From positions 2,232,001-2,296,000 of the forward strand of contig JAHEWK010000004.1 of NCBI GenBank assembly GCA_020740775.1: DNA of 64,000 nucleotides. The letters run 5' to 3'. Within the stretch, counting starts at the first letter, position 1. The number at the start of each line of letters is the position of its first letter. The DNA comes from Ilyonectria destructans. Taxonomy: Eukaryota > Ascomycota > Sordariomycetes > Hypocreales > Nectriaceae. Of this stretch, positions 44,495 to 55,704 are shown piece by piece. A program made the translations under genes and the position numbers. Under the pieces are notes generated by a model. The model saw only the letters and a program-made list of their open reading frames with translations. It had not been told where the DNA came from and did not search any database.

Positions 44495-45756
44495 ATGGCA
44501 GGCGTCGCTGAGAAGGCGAGATTCTATCTCGAGCGCGCGGTGCCGCAGCTGCGAGAATGGGAGGAAAAGGATATATTTTCCAAGGTACGTTGCTTCACTC
44601 GCTGTCTCGGCCGTTCGCCGTTTTCGGGGGTTGCTAGCCGCTGACAGTCTCCTTGCAGGATGAGATCCGCACCATCGTCCAGAAACGCAACGATTTCGAG
44701 CACAAGGTCCTCTCGCCGGGGAACAAGCCCTTCGACTGGTCTGCCTATGCGAAATGGGAGCAGTCGCTCGAGTCTCTCCGCAGCAAACGGTGCAAGCGCC
44801 TCAAGATCCGCCACCTCAACTCTGCCCACGCCGGGCAGGGCCGCACCCTCGCCATATTCGAACGAGGTGTCAGCCGACACCAGGGAAGCGGCGAGCTCTG
44901 GAGGGAATACTTGGCGTACGCCGCCAGCGTCAAGGCCGCGAAGCGCTGGCGCCGCACCATGACCAACGCCTTGCGCATGATGCCCACCGACCCCGAGCTC
45001 TGGGTCATGGCCGGTCGACGGTCGGCGCGGAACGGAGACATGGCTGCCGCCCGAGGCTTCTTCATGCGAGGATGCCGCTTCTGCACGACGGATGGCACGC
45101 TGTGGCTGGAGTATGCGCGGTGCGAGATGGAATGGCTGGAGAAGGTGGACAAGAGGAAGGAGGCCAAGAATGGCGGTGATGCGCTCCGCCCGGATCGAGT
45201 CGAGGATGACGATGAGCTTCGAATTGTCGACAGCGACGATGAGGATGAGGATGGCACAATGCTTCCTGAACCCTCCACCACGCAGGCTAAGGTCATCGAC
45301 AAGACTTCGGTCAAGAAACTCGAGTCCAACCCTGCCATGGACGGTGCCATTCCGATGGCCATTTTTGACATATCGAAAAAGCAAGCATTCTTCAATGCCG
45401 AAGTTGCAGAGGCCTTCTTCGACATGTTCGCATCATTCGCCAAGGTCTCCGTCCAGCCGAGGATATCGCAGCACGTCCTGGATGCCTTGGACCAGGCTTA
45501 TCCCAACCACCCATCCACCTGCAACGCTCATATTCGCCAACCCGTTATTGGTATCAGCCCCGTCACCGCCGAATTCCCCAAGAACCTCAGAGAGGTGCTG
45601 GCGCGTCTGACCAAGAACCTGGAAGCCACGACCGACCGGGCAGAGCTGCAGAAGAAGACTGTGGCGTGGATTGATGGATACCTGGCGTTGGAGAACTTGG
45701 ATGACGGTATTCGGGCAGTGTTGGAGCATACCAAGAACAAAATGGCGTCCGCGTAG
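44495..45756 (+). CDS. UTP6: U3 snoRNP component UTP6 (small-subunit processome)
   Basis: Nucleolar HAT-repeat protein of the UTP-B subcomplex, needed for 18S rRNA processing. Exons 44495-44584 and 44659-45756 give 395 residues, normal for fungi. The N-terminus MAGVAEKARFYLERAVPQL ... DEIRTIVQKRNDFEH is diagnostic of Utp6. HAT repeats follow (KFDWSAYAKWEQ-like, GELWREYLAYA, DPELWVMAGRRSARNGDMAAAR, GTLWLEYARCEMEW), then an acidic region (about 210-230) and a C-terminal helical part. The last 31 codons before the TAG reappear, diverged and out of frame, right after the stop (see the repeat entry). Confidence 0.93.
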
Positions 45757-45862
45757 GAGCCCGGTGACTGCGGCGTGGATTGATGGGTGTCTGGCGTTGG
45801 AGAACACGGATGAAGACATCCAAGCGTTGCTGAAGCATACCAAGAATAAAACGGCGGCCGCG
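45661..45862 (+). repeat. Diverged tandem duplication of the UTP6 3' end
   Basis: The 93 bp at 45661-45753 (last codons of UTP6) and 45770-45862 align without gaps at about 80% identity, period 109 bp. Copy 1 encodes AWIDGYLALENLDDGI..., copy 2 AWIDGCLALENTDEDI.... The copies are in different frames because 109 is not a multiple of 3. Confidence 0.85.
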
Positions 45863-45910
45863 AAGGCGACTGGTGACTGGAGTAGAGAAGTTCAAATGAT
45901 TACTCCCTAA
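45757..45910 (+). pseudogene. UTP6 C-terminal duplicate, probably non-coding
   Basis: The second copy of the UTP6 tail follows the UTP6 stop and is open until 45910. It has no ATG or promoter of its own and would be 3' UTR. Several differences from copy 1 are synonymous or conservative, so it may once have been translated. An alternative-splice use as a second C-terminus cannot be excluded. Confidence 0.5.
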
Positions 45911-48900
45911 TGCAGATCAACGCAAGCCATCCCTGGCCCCTGAAGTTTATAGTGGTCCGTGATTCAATCCGATCCGAAACGTGGGATGGTGAAATGCAGG
46001 TAAACTTCACCACTGATCTGAACCCCATGCGGTGGAACTGTGGATATTAGACTGGGATGATATCACGGACGATCAACATCCGATACGTCTTGAATACGTG
46101 GATTTATGACATTGATTAGAGCTTGCGCACCTTGGGTTCGTAGCAAAGGTTGTAAAGAAATAGGTGATTATGCGTCCCTCAATGATCAGGGGGTATGTGG
46201 GTATGTACCATTGCAGTTGAAAACATCATTGTGCTGACTGTCATAGTGAAGAGGTGGCTGCCAATAATCCCTGTGGCCTACATACATGGCAATCCATGTG
46301 GTGGTTGCAAGTCCGAGCTCTCGTGAAGGGGGGTGTTCCAGCGGCTTGGGATTGGAGTCAGGGAGAGCCGCAGTGGGGCGCGGCATCAGCCAGCTTACAA
46401 ACTGAGGACTACTGGACCAGAACCACGGAAGGAGGGGAGATAAAGGGAAAGAAAAGAGAGCAAGAAAGCAATCATGCATATAGAGAGTCCTGAGACCGCT
46501 TAGGGAGAATTCCGATGATTATACTCAAGAGTTACAGCAAGTCATCTGGTGAAAACAGAGTGGATCGTCCCATCTTGGAGGGGCGCACTGTTCTGTTAGC
46601 CCGCAATCATGGATGTGCGTTCGGAGGAGGCGGGCTCGCCCTGGCGGATGGCACCATGCGTCATGGATGCACGGCCGACCTAACAAGCTCGGCGGCACGC
46701 TGGTGACATGCACGCCACGGCGCGACCCTTTGCACAAAAGTTGCCTAACGAGACACTTGCCGGTGTGGGAGCACGCAGTTGGACGTAACGAAGGGCAGGT
46801 GATATGCCTCGTGTCCATGCAATTTCTTTGGGCTTGAAGCGGCGCCGTACTGGAGACGGGGAGATGCTTGGCCGGGGTGAGTGATTCAGGTCGTCGTGGG
46901 ACTGGCCTTGGCCTTGGACAGACTGGGGAGTCAGAAGCGACTCCTATGCATTTTCCAAACCACCCGATGTAAGCATAATTGCTTGGGGGCACCGCCTTCG
47001 ACGTCGTCTGACATGCGACGAGCTCGATGCTGGAGAGCTGGATTCGGTCGCGCTGGATTTGCAGCAGCCCATGGGTAAATGAGCAGATACCGAATCCTCG
47101 TCCTACGGGTCGAATACACGAGAGGGTAATGACATGAGAAATTAGGCTTGGGTGTGTGATAACCCGGCCAGATGCCATAGGACTCGGCAGTGCGGGTCGT
47201 GGGATGGATGGACGTCCTTCTCGGACCACATGCCGAGTGGGTGTCAATAGTTGGGGATTGTCCTTCGAGTGCTGCTGGACACGAGCGAGGTCATGTTCAG
47301 TTTCCCGCCAGGACCTCAGACGTGCTTATGATGCCGTGTTGATCAGGATGGGCAGGAGAAGGCGCCTCGGGACGAGACAGATCTGCAACCTCGCAGCTTG
47401 CGTTTCAGGGATTAGTGGTCTCGACTGTCGGCCAGCGAGGAGGTGCGGTACCCCAGCATCAGATGTGACCGGGGAAAAGCCTTGCAGTAAACCCGTCCGT
47501 GAGTCGCCACCGACAGCTTCTCCATGTGGGGTGAGTGAACAGGTAAGGGAACGGGTTGGGCGTTAAAAAAGGCGCGGTGAAGAGCGAGAGGGGGGGAGAT
47601 GTGGGAGGTGGGAAGTGGAAGTGGAGGAGGACGAGGATGAGGATGGAGGGGTTGGGCCACCACCCGGACAAAGGCAGAAGCAATATGCACAAGCTCATGT
47701 CCAAAGATAATGAAAGCTTGGAAATGCGAACAAAACCTGTCAAGAAACAAGACCAGCGGGCGCTTTGGGAGCAGGCCGCAAGCCATCATCAAAGCACAAG
47801 CCAGCGGAGGACGAAGTCAGTAGCGGCCGTCGAGGAAGATGGTCGTACAGGGAACAGGGCCCGCCAAGTCACCCGCGTGGTGGGCGGTGATCTCGGGCGC
47901 TCGGGGGGTGGATGAATGAGCGAGCGAGCCAGCCAGTCCAGAATGCACCGGCGTCGACCAGGCCGCGGCGACGAGTGAATGGAGCCAGCTTCGAGGCAAA
48001 TCGGCGAGGAAGACGTGAACCATACAGGTGCCCAACACGGTGGCTCACGAAAACCTTCTTCTGCGTGGATCGAGTTGTTGTGGATGGATGGATGCCTCGT
48101 GAGGTGTACGGTGCGAAGGGTGGAGGGATGAATGGATGAATGTGGTCGAACGCAGTGTCCTAGCACCACCTAATAAGCAGCGACAATAGCAGCGGCAGTA
48201 GCAGCAGCGCCAGGTGTAATGGCGGAGAATTTTTCGTCTCGTTACCTGAACAAAAGGGTCCCGTCAGGTTGGGTACTGGAGGTAGGTAGGTAGGCATTTC
48301 ACACATAACTACCCCCCTTCCCCCGTTTCTTCTGGCTGCCCATTTTCCCACACATTTTCAACCTTCAGACGCCTGTCCTCCCATTCCCCTCGTTCGTCTT
48401 TCATTTCCCCTTGTTCATTTCGACGTGCGTTGCTGTCGTGTGTCGTTTTCGCCGTCGCCCACTTACATGAACGGTGCCCGTACGCTGGGTTTAGGGGGTG
48501 CCAGGGCCTGTGGGCGCGTGTTAATGAGTGCCGACGGGCGGCAGCAGGCGCGGCGACGCAGCGACAGTTTGGCCAAGATGGCGACGACAAAAACCACGGA
48601 TTCGGCTTGATTCTGGACCATTTCCCGACCGACGACGGATTCACGACGACAGCGAAGGGTGCCCGCCTTGACCGATTCTTTGGAGGCCCTCGAAACGCCG
48701 CTGCTTTGGCCATGACGACCTGCCTGACCAGGATGGCATCCACTCGGGAAGCCCCAGTGGATAGCCTGCATCAGGCGCCACCACAACAATCCCCGGATTC
48801 AAACCTGACCGGCCTGCGCACTGCGCCCCTCGACGAACGGAGGCCAGGACTCACGCGTTGTTAGCGGTGGCAGATTTCATGGCATCTGGCCACCGAACAG

Positions 48901-50280
48901 CATGCACTTTTGAAACAGAATGGAACGGACACGACGACATTGCGAAAGGGAGCGAGGGGAACGCTGTCAATCAATGACGGGGAGCGGGCGGCCTATCCCA
49001 TGGATCTCGTTCACGGCCGTCGCCCAAACTCCATTCACCAGGGTTGTGCTATTGGCGGGGCCGCTGCAGGCGCCATTTTCGCTGGGCCGCCCGGAGCGGA
49101 ACCTGGACGGTCGAGAGTCGCCATCCCATCGCGCACCACAGGGGCCGCCTTTCCGGGGGTCTGTCTGTCCAGCCCAGTGTCGACCGATTGCGGCCACATC
49201 TGAGATGAGCCTGCACGAATGAGTGCGCAGCAAGCGCTGCGCATTTCCAGCGGATCAGCAAATTGTCACCGGTCGGCGTTGCGCCTTGTGCGACCCATCC
49301 AACAGCGCCTGTGCCGGGTTGGATGGGGGCGTTATTCGTCTGGAATAGATGGGTAAGCTTGGCTGGCAGTGAGTTTCAGGCTCCTATCAGTCGACGAGAT
49401 GGCCCGAGGACCCCCGACTCTGGCTCACATCAAGAGGGCTGCACGTTTAATGAATTTGGTTTTGCGATCCGTCGAAAACAAGACGACAATTCATCTGCAA
49501 CTGCGGCAATCGGCGGAGCACTTTGGCTGGCTATCAAGGCCTGTGGACAGCCGGCAATGTTTCGGACACAAGTGGCTAAGCATCTCACAAGCACCACGCA
49601 AGGTGATGGTGCAAGTCCCTCCGGTTGTCCATCTCGGTTTACAAGACATCACCGCCATTTTCAGCAAGCCTCTGCCGGAGGTAACGATACTGTATCATCG
49701 CATGTTATTTTGACACGAGGCGCCAGATTTCTAATCACGGCAGTTCGAGGCGCCCAAGGAATAAAGTTGGAGAAACAGACGATGCCGAAATGCTAACGGA
49801 TAATACCGAAAGCATGCTGTTGGAAGCAAGGAAGAAGCTTCAAAAGCATTCCAACAGTTTCAGACTCGTCAGAAAGAGGAGGGGGGCGGGATTGAAGTCC
49901 CTTGGCACGCCTCCTTCCCCCATCAACTGCGACATGCATCTTGGCCGCTTCCGTCGGTGATTCGGATGTGGGAACGGATGATAGCAGGGCAATAAGCATG
50001 CATCCTTAGCATGTTAGGCACTACAGCGTCCTATAGGTGCTGTCGCTAACTGCTACGGCAACATCACTATCGGACAGCTAACGGTCAGCTCTGATTGGAC
50101 ACGGACCCACTCGGTTAGCTGATTCCTAAGCGACGCTAGGCCGGGAGCAGGCAAAGCAAGGCTCAGCCTTCAGGCAAAGGCATTTCACCGTCGGTCGCTG
50201 AAACCAATGCCAATTCAGACGAGCATCCGCGCGCACTCGACTCGACTCGCCTCGCAGTCATTCGCCTCAACGCGCCTTAG

Positions 50281-51162
50281 GTAAGACCTCGCCTCTCATT
50301 CATTCACCTCCGACGTACCTACCGTCCGTCCCTGCGCCGTCCATCGTTCCCCAGCCGTGGATAGAGTTGTCCATTTGCGCTTCTTCCCCGTCCCGTCCCC
50401 CGTCTCGTGACGCCTCATCAAACGCCCGTCGCCCTCCCTTCCCCCTTGGCCCCAGCCCGCCTGCCGGCCCCTTGGATGGTCTCAGCGCTGCGCGTCTGTC
50501 AGTTGATGTGGCTCTTGGACGCCGCTGCTGCTCGGTGCTGCTGACCTGGCACGAAAAATTCTCCCTCACTGGCTCCCTACCACCCCCCAAAAGGACCGAC
50601 CCCAGGACCCAACACCCAAGCCAAAGGCCAAAGGCCCGTGAAAAACGCATAGTACCAAGGGGCTCTCGCTACTTGCTATTCGCGGCTTGGAACCTGCTGG
50701 GCGCTGGTCACTCCGTCGCTCCCTCTTCGCCGCCGCCTTCGCTACCGGTACTTCCCTGCACTGCCACTGGTCCGCTGGCTGGCCCTCTTTTTTCCCTCGC
50801 CTGCTACTGCTACGCTGCGCTGAGCTGCCACGGCGCGCTCTTCCCTCTGCCACTGCCCAGCACTTGCACTGCGCGCTGCCTGAGTCCCTCCTTCCTCAGC
50901 ACCGACCACCCACTTCCAGCCGCAGCCACGCCCACGCCTGCGCAGAGACAAGCCCCCCGACTCTCTCTGGTCTGGTCCAGCCTGCCTGCTGTCTTTTTTC
51001 CCACACCACTCTCCACCACCCACGCCGCGACGCGACTTGTCCATCACCACCGTGTCACTGCCCATCTCATCTGCCCGTCCCCATCCCCATCCCTAGTCCC
51101 TGGCGCTCCTCTATGGAGGCTGGTCGCGTGCCTGCTGATCGCTAACGTCGCCGCGCACACAG
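50281..51162 (+). other. Possible 5'-UTR intron of SWI1
   Basis: A GTAAGA donor at 50281 and, at the other end, a CGCTAAC branch-type string followed by CACACAG at 51162, 18 bases before the SWI1 ATG. The interior is pyrimidine-rich. Acceptor evidence is good; donor choice is a guess among several. Confidence 0.35.
51113..51145 (+). other. Upstream ORF in the SWI1 leader
   Basis: ATG at 51113 opens a 10-codon frame (MEAGRVPADR) that stops at 51145, 35 bases before the SWI1 ATG. It would repress translation in unspliced leader, but is removed if the intron ending at 51162 is spliced. Confidence 0.35.
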
Positions 51163-51180
51163 CCTGTTGGGCCGATCGCC

Positions 51181-52701
51181 ATGAGCGCCTGGATGAACGA
51201 CGCCGTCCCCAACCACAATGGCAACGGCTTCCCACACATGAACGACCCCAACGCTGCCGGTGCCATGATGGATCCTTCCGCTTTCATGGCCAACCAAGCC
51301 CAATTCAATCCTGCCCAGTTTCCCAATCAGCAGCAGATGGCAGCCGGAATGGCTAACGGCCCCGGCCCCATGCGCAATGCCTCGCCTTCTTTCCAAAACT
51401 CCGTCTATCAAACAAACTCGGTGATTCCATCAAAACGCCCTCGTCCTCGCGAAGAGAGTCTTGCAGGCTCGCCGAGACAGAATCCCGGAATGGTGCCGAC
51501 GTCGCGTTCCGAGACGCCACAACAACAATCCTTTCCTGGCTTCCAGCCCGGCGCGGTACCTCAGCAGAACCCGGGCCAGTTCTCCCATCTCCAACCGAAC
51601 GGCTCAGCCAACGCGAGTCCCTCTCCGATCATGGGCAATCAAATGCGACCAGGTAGTGTTCCTCAGAGGGTCGCGACCGCGTCGCCGCATCCTTTCTCGC
51701 CGAGCGCGCAGCAGTTCGCCCCTCAAGCATCGCCAATCCCCTCCGAGCACGGCACCCCTCAGCCGAATCCATACATGCAAAACATGCCCCAGGGCTTCAA
51801 CCCGAACTTCGCTCCATCTCCTTCGAATGCGCGCCCGTCGCCGAACCCGAACGCGATGGCCGGTGGCCAGATGATGCCGCAGCAGATGGGTCAAATGCCG
51901 CAACACATGGCTCAGATGCAAAGCAACATGTATCCGCTCCAGATGCAGCAGGCCCAACAGCAGCAGCAGCAACAACAACAGCCGCAGCAAGCCCAGCAGC
52001 AGTCTCAACAACAACAGCAACAGAACCCGAATCAGCAACAGCCGACACCTCAACAACGCGCCCAAGGCATGACTGACCAACAAAAGATGGCCGCCTACCA
52101 GATGCGATTGCAGCAGCAACTCCAAGGCAATGCCCAGATTCAGGCTCAGATGCAGGCCCAAAACATGGGTCGAGGGATGATGCCTAAGCAGCAAATGCCT
52201 GGTATGCCCAACGGACAGATGCCGCAAGGAGCTATGAGGCCGCAGCAGAGAGTAATGGCAAATGTGAACCCGGAGCAATTCATGAAGAATCTGTCGGCAT
52301 TAATGAACGCCAAGGGTCTTCCACTCGACCCTAACCCGATGGTGGGAGACCGTCCCGTGAGCTTGATGGTGCTCTTCCAGGCAGTCCAAAGCAAGGGAGG
52401 TTACAAGCCCGTAACGGCTGGCAATGCGTGGCCTCACATTGCTCAGATTATTGGACTGCCACCGCAAATTCCCACAGTCCCCCAGACGCTGAAGCAGATT
52501 TATGAGCGCAACCTGTACAAATTTGAAGAGGTATGGCTGGCTCAGCAGAAGCAAAGGATTATGCAGCAACAGCAGCAACAACAACAGCAGCAGCAGCAGC
52601 AACAACAGCAGCAACAGCAGCAACAACAGCAGCAACAGCAGCAACAGCAGCAACAGCAGCAACAGCAGCAACAGCAGCAACAACAACAACAGCAGCAGCA
52701 A

Positions 52702-52736
<35 letters not shown>

Positions 52737-54711
52737 GGCTCAAGCCCAGGCACAGGCACAGGCACAGGCCCAAGCTCAAGCTCAAGCCCAGGCTCAAGCC
52801 CAGGCACAGGCACAGGCCCAAGCACAAGCACAGGCCCAAGCTCAAGCCCAAGCCCAGGCTCAACAGGCTCAGGCGCCTCAACCTCAGCAACACCAGCAGC
52901 AGCCTCCGCATCAGCAAAATGCTAATATGGGACCGCAAGCAACACCACAGAAGCAGATGCAACCTGGCCAACATATGAACCAAGGTCCCATGGTGCAGCC
53001 TGGCCAACCGCCGCAGACGCAGCAGACCCCTATGAAGCAGATGCAACCAGGCCAACCTCCCGTGAACGGCTTTCCGACGCCTCAACAGGCAAACGCGGTC
53101 ATGCCAGGTCACAACCGGAACAATTTATCCCAAGTGATAGATGCATCTGGCGTGAACGAATTTGCTGCCCTCTCTTCCCCGGTCCCACGCCGGATTGGAA
53201 GTATGTCCCAAAGCGATGGACGCCAGGCTGCGGTACAACCGGGGGTCGCTGTTGAGCAGCGAATGCCACGCCTTGGCCCCCAGTCGGACCAGTACAGCCC
53301 ATGTTCCCGCGAGCTTTCGACATATGGAGGAGTCGACCTAAGCGCATTTAGCAAGCTTGGTGCTGAGCTAGAGAGGTGGAAACCTGACATTCCTCCGATT
53401 CAAGAGTTGGGCAACATCGATATAAGTGCCCTTACCAGGAGCTTGCAAAGCGGAATACACGGCGAAGTTCGCCTCGCCCTCGACACCTTGGCTGCTCTCT
53501 CTGTTTCTCCCAACCAAAATCACTTTCTTCAGCTCAGATACTGTGATGATCTAGTTGACGCGCTTATCGAATGCGCCGAGGACCAGGTCGACATGTTGGC
53601 TGAGCATACTGTTGAAGTCTCCGACGAAATCCAGCTGACGTGCTACGAGGACGTTGTGAGGGCTTGCCGTATTGAACGATTCGCGGTTAAAGACATTCCC
53701 GTCTTTGGTACTGCGGAGTACGAGCTAGATCGCGCAGTCGACAGGCTAATATGCGTCACAACTATCCTTCGCAATGTCTCGTTCCCCGGTGACCAAAACG
53801 ACAATCACGGTGTGCTTGCGGATGAGCTAGTCATCAAGTTTATCTGCGTGCTCATCCGATACCTCGGAACTCGCACCATGCTGCTACGGTCGCAGGCCAA
53901 TACTCTGGATCTGATGAAGGATCTTGTTGTTCTCCTTTCCAATATTGCTGGTTCGGTGGAAATACCCGGCCGTGAACAGGCCCTCTGTCTTTTGCAATTT
54001 CTCCTTACGTTTGCCCCGGCCCCTAACCCTACGATCTCCGAAGGCACACTCTACTTCACACCCTACGAGCCTAGCCTTCATGCATACTTGCCTCACGCCG
54101 TGGATGCTTTGGCTAAACTTCTTGCTCGTGATGAGCCAAACCGAACCCACTACAAGACTGTCTTCGCTCTAGATTCTAACAGCACTCCGGCTTACGAGCT
54201 CCTTACACGGGCATTTGCCCTCGCCATCTCGCCACTGCCCGACAAGGGCAAAGAGCGTAGCCGACCATCTAGCTTTCCCTCTCTTGTGGAAGTTCGGAAA
54301 CCTTTCCTGATGCAAGGACTGTTGTCCGCCGAAATCCTGGCTTCAATAGCACCTGGCCATGATGCTGGTGTTGCTAAGGCTTGGTTGACGTGCGGAAACG
54401 GCCTAGCACACACTCTGTATAAGATGATACGGGAGCTCAGCCAGCTATACGAGCAGCCTCAGGGTCATGGAGGACCTCGCGCCCCGCCTCGAAAGGACCC
54501 AGAGCTGGTGTACATTGTTGTGGTGACAGTCTCATTGCTGAGGAGACTCGCAGAGAAGTCCAGAGATCCCAACGATCTGACATCGTCCCTCCCGGCAAAT
54601 ACCGTACCGGCACCACAGGCCCTCCTCGACTCGTTGTCAATGCCTGCGCCGGAGTGGGCCAAGGATGATGTTCTCCAACAACTCACAACCTTCTTCAACC
54701 TGGGCAAATAA
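51181..54711 (+). CDS. SWI1: SWI/SNF chromatin-remodelling subunit SWI1 (ARID protein)
   Basis: Predicted 1176 residues, single exon. The nuclear SWI/SNF subunit binds DNA loosely through its ARID domain and helps recruit the remodeller. The N-terminus is Q/N/P/M-rich and disordered. The ARID domain is at about 363-455 (NPEQFMKNLSALMNAKGLPL ... GGYKPVTAGNAWPHIAQIIG ... IYERNLYKFEE). Directly after it lie 58 consecutive glutamines (462-519) and about 20 Ala-Gln pairs (520-560). The C-terminal third is a folded helical domain typical of fungal SWI1/BAF250 (RNVSFPGDQNDNHGVLADEL ... ANTLDLMKDLVVLLSNIAG). The ATG at 51181 follows a leader with a likely intron acceptor. Yeast Swi1 is a known prion; the composition here invites the same question. 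Confidence 0.9.
52564..52737 (+). repeat. CAG/CAA repeat coding 58 glutamines
   Basis: 174 bp of uninterrupted glutamine codons in SWI1, with CAG and CAA mixed, which should make it less slippage-prone than a pure CAG run. Length may be polymorphic. Confidence 0.97.
52738..52860 (+). repeat. Alanine-glutamine dipeptide repeat in SWI1
   Basis: 123 bp of alternating Ala (GCT/GCC/GCA) and Gln (CAA/CAG) codons, about 20 AQ units, following the glutamine run without a break. Confidence 0.95.
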
Positions 54712-55124
54712 TTTGTCAAATTACATTCGGGGTCTATTCTGGATTAATGTAGCGATGGCTGACTTCAAGCTTGTATGTTAGTGTTTGTGTGAAAAAATGG
54801 GAATGGTGCGCGGTCATTTGAAGAAGCGTATTCTTCACCTTTAGACTTGCATTCTGGAGTCGATGGTCTTGGGGTGGATAGGGGTTAACAAAGCTGCTCT
54901 TGCGTTGGTGTATACATGATGTGGAATGTAGGAAAAACCAGGCTTCTCCGAACGATACTATTTTTCTGGTGCGCCTTGAATTACATGTATTGTACATTTC
55001 TCGTAACCCAAACTAGTGGCGGGTCGTCAATATGGTACAGTTTTACAGCTAGGATATAAGTTTGAAGTGACTTTCGTTTACGATCCCTCCCAGCGAGTCC
55101 CTGTTGGGTCATCCATCTCTTGGT
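54712..55124. other. Convergent 3' region of SWI1 and mL49
   Basis: 413 bp of 3' flanks. The frame of mL49 remains open past its spliced stop to 55078 only if the last intron is not removed. No gene. Confidence 0.45.
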
Positions 55125-55704
55125 CTAGAATCCTGTCTGAAGCATCCAATCTAAGGCCTTCTCGAAGTAATTCCCCTACATATGCTGTTAGCTGACGTAC
55201 ACGGACGTTCTGGACTAGGTTATCGCTCACCTTGATCTCGATTTGTTGCGTTGTAGGGTTTAATCGGATGTCCTTTCGCTGAAGCTCCAACGCGACTGTC
55301 AAATCTTCTACTAATTTTGATCGGTCTCCGTCAATCTTCTTGATGAGGATAATACAGCGGTTGCCACCCGACATAAACTTTCGATATATAGGGAGCTGGG
55401 CGTAGGGCGTGCGTCGGATAATGTAGGGCAGGGCGGCAGTGAGCTTCTCTTCGGTCTTGGTCGGCGGAGGCACAAAGGGACGCTTGATGGGGCGCTTCTT
55501 CTCGTGGATTTTGTTCCTGACGTTCGGGTTGACGGGCGTCTCAGACGGGTTCGGCTTGTATCCGGCATGTGTCTTGAAGGAGGCCGGGGCGATCTGCACG
55601 GCGGGGAGGAAGGAACAACGCTGGGCGAGAGATGCGTGGAAGGCAGGCGTCTGGAGAAGAGCCTGGCGCCCCGTGGAGAGGGCCCGTGGGAGAAGGAAGC
55701 GCAT
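55125..55704 (-). CDS. IMG2: Mitochondrial large-subunit ribosomal protein mL49 (Img2)
   Basis: Predicted 174 residues. Exons 55704-55231 and 55175-55125 flank a 55-nt intron (GTGAGC, CTAAC branch, GTAG). The N-terminus is a mitochondrial targeting sequence rich in R/S/A (MRFLLPRALSTGRQALLQ). The mature part contains LPYIIRRTPYAQLPIYRKF, GNRCIILIKKIDGD and, over the splice, QQIEIKGNYFEKALDWMLQTGF with its stop, the typical end of Img2/mL49. Without splicing the frame would run on as unrelated sequence to 55078; I reject that model. The start is the ATG at 55704; the frame is open further upstream but reads as leader. Divergent from eIF3e. Confidence 0.93.

Larger units (their letters stand above)
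45911..51180. other. Long gene-free region upstream of SWI1
   Basis: About 5.3 kb without a recognisable protein gene. Long but compositionally biased open frames exist (for example minus 47247-46525, plus 49263-49796, plus 50367-51356), but they are rich in S/R/P/C without any domain and I judge them chance. Notable content: a G/A-rich tract at about 47575-47650, GGAT/GAAT short repeats near 48080-48140, and C/T-rich sequence from about 50300 on. The last ~900 bp is probably SWI1 leader with an intron. Non-coding transcripts are possible. Confidence 0.45.

Noticed and set aside
46525..47247. 240-residue open frame on minus
   Set aside because: Composition is P/R/S/C-biased with no domain, no conserved-looking block and no supporting introns; the region is GC-rich, where chance open frames are long.
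47912..48139. GGAT/GAAT-rich stretch considered as a telomere-like or satellite repeat
   Set aside because: Only a few imperfect tetramer units; ordinary low-complexity sequence.
50367..51356. 329-residue open frame on plus overlapping the SWI1 start
   Set aside because: Lies in pyrimidine-rich leader sequence, is Ser/Pro/Cys-rich without domains, and runs into SWI1 coding sequence in another frame.
52300..53112. Poly-leucine frame on minus and poly-alanine/asparagine frames on plus within SWI1
   Set aside because: Other-frame readings of the CAG/CAA and AQ repeats.
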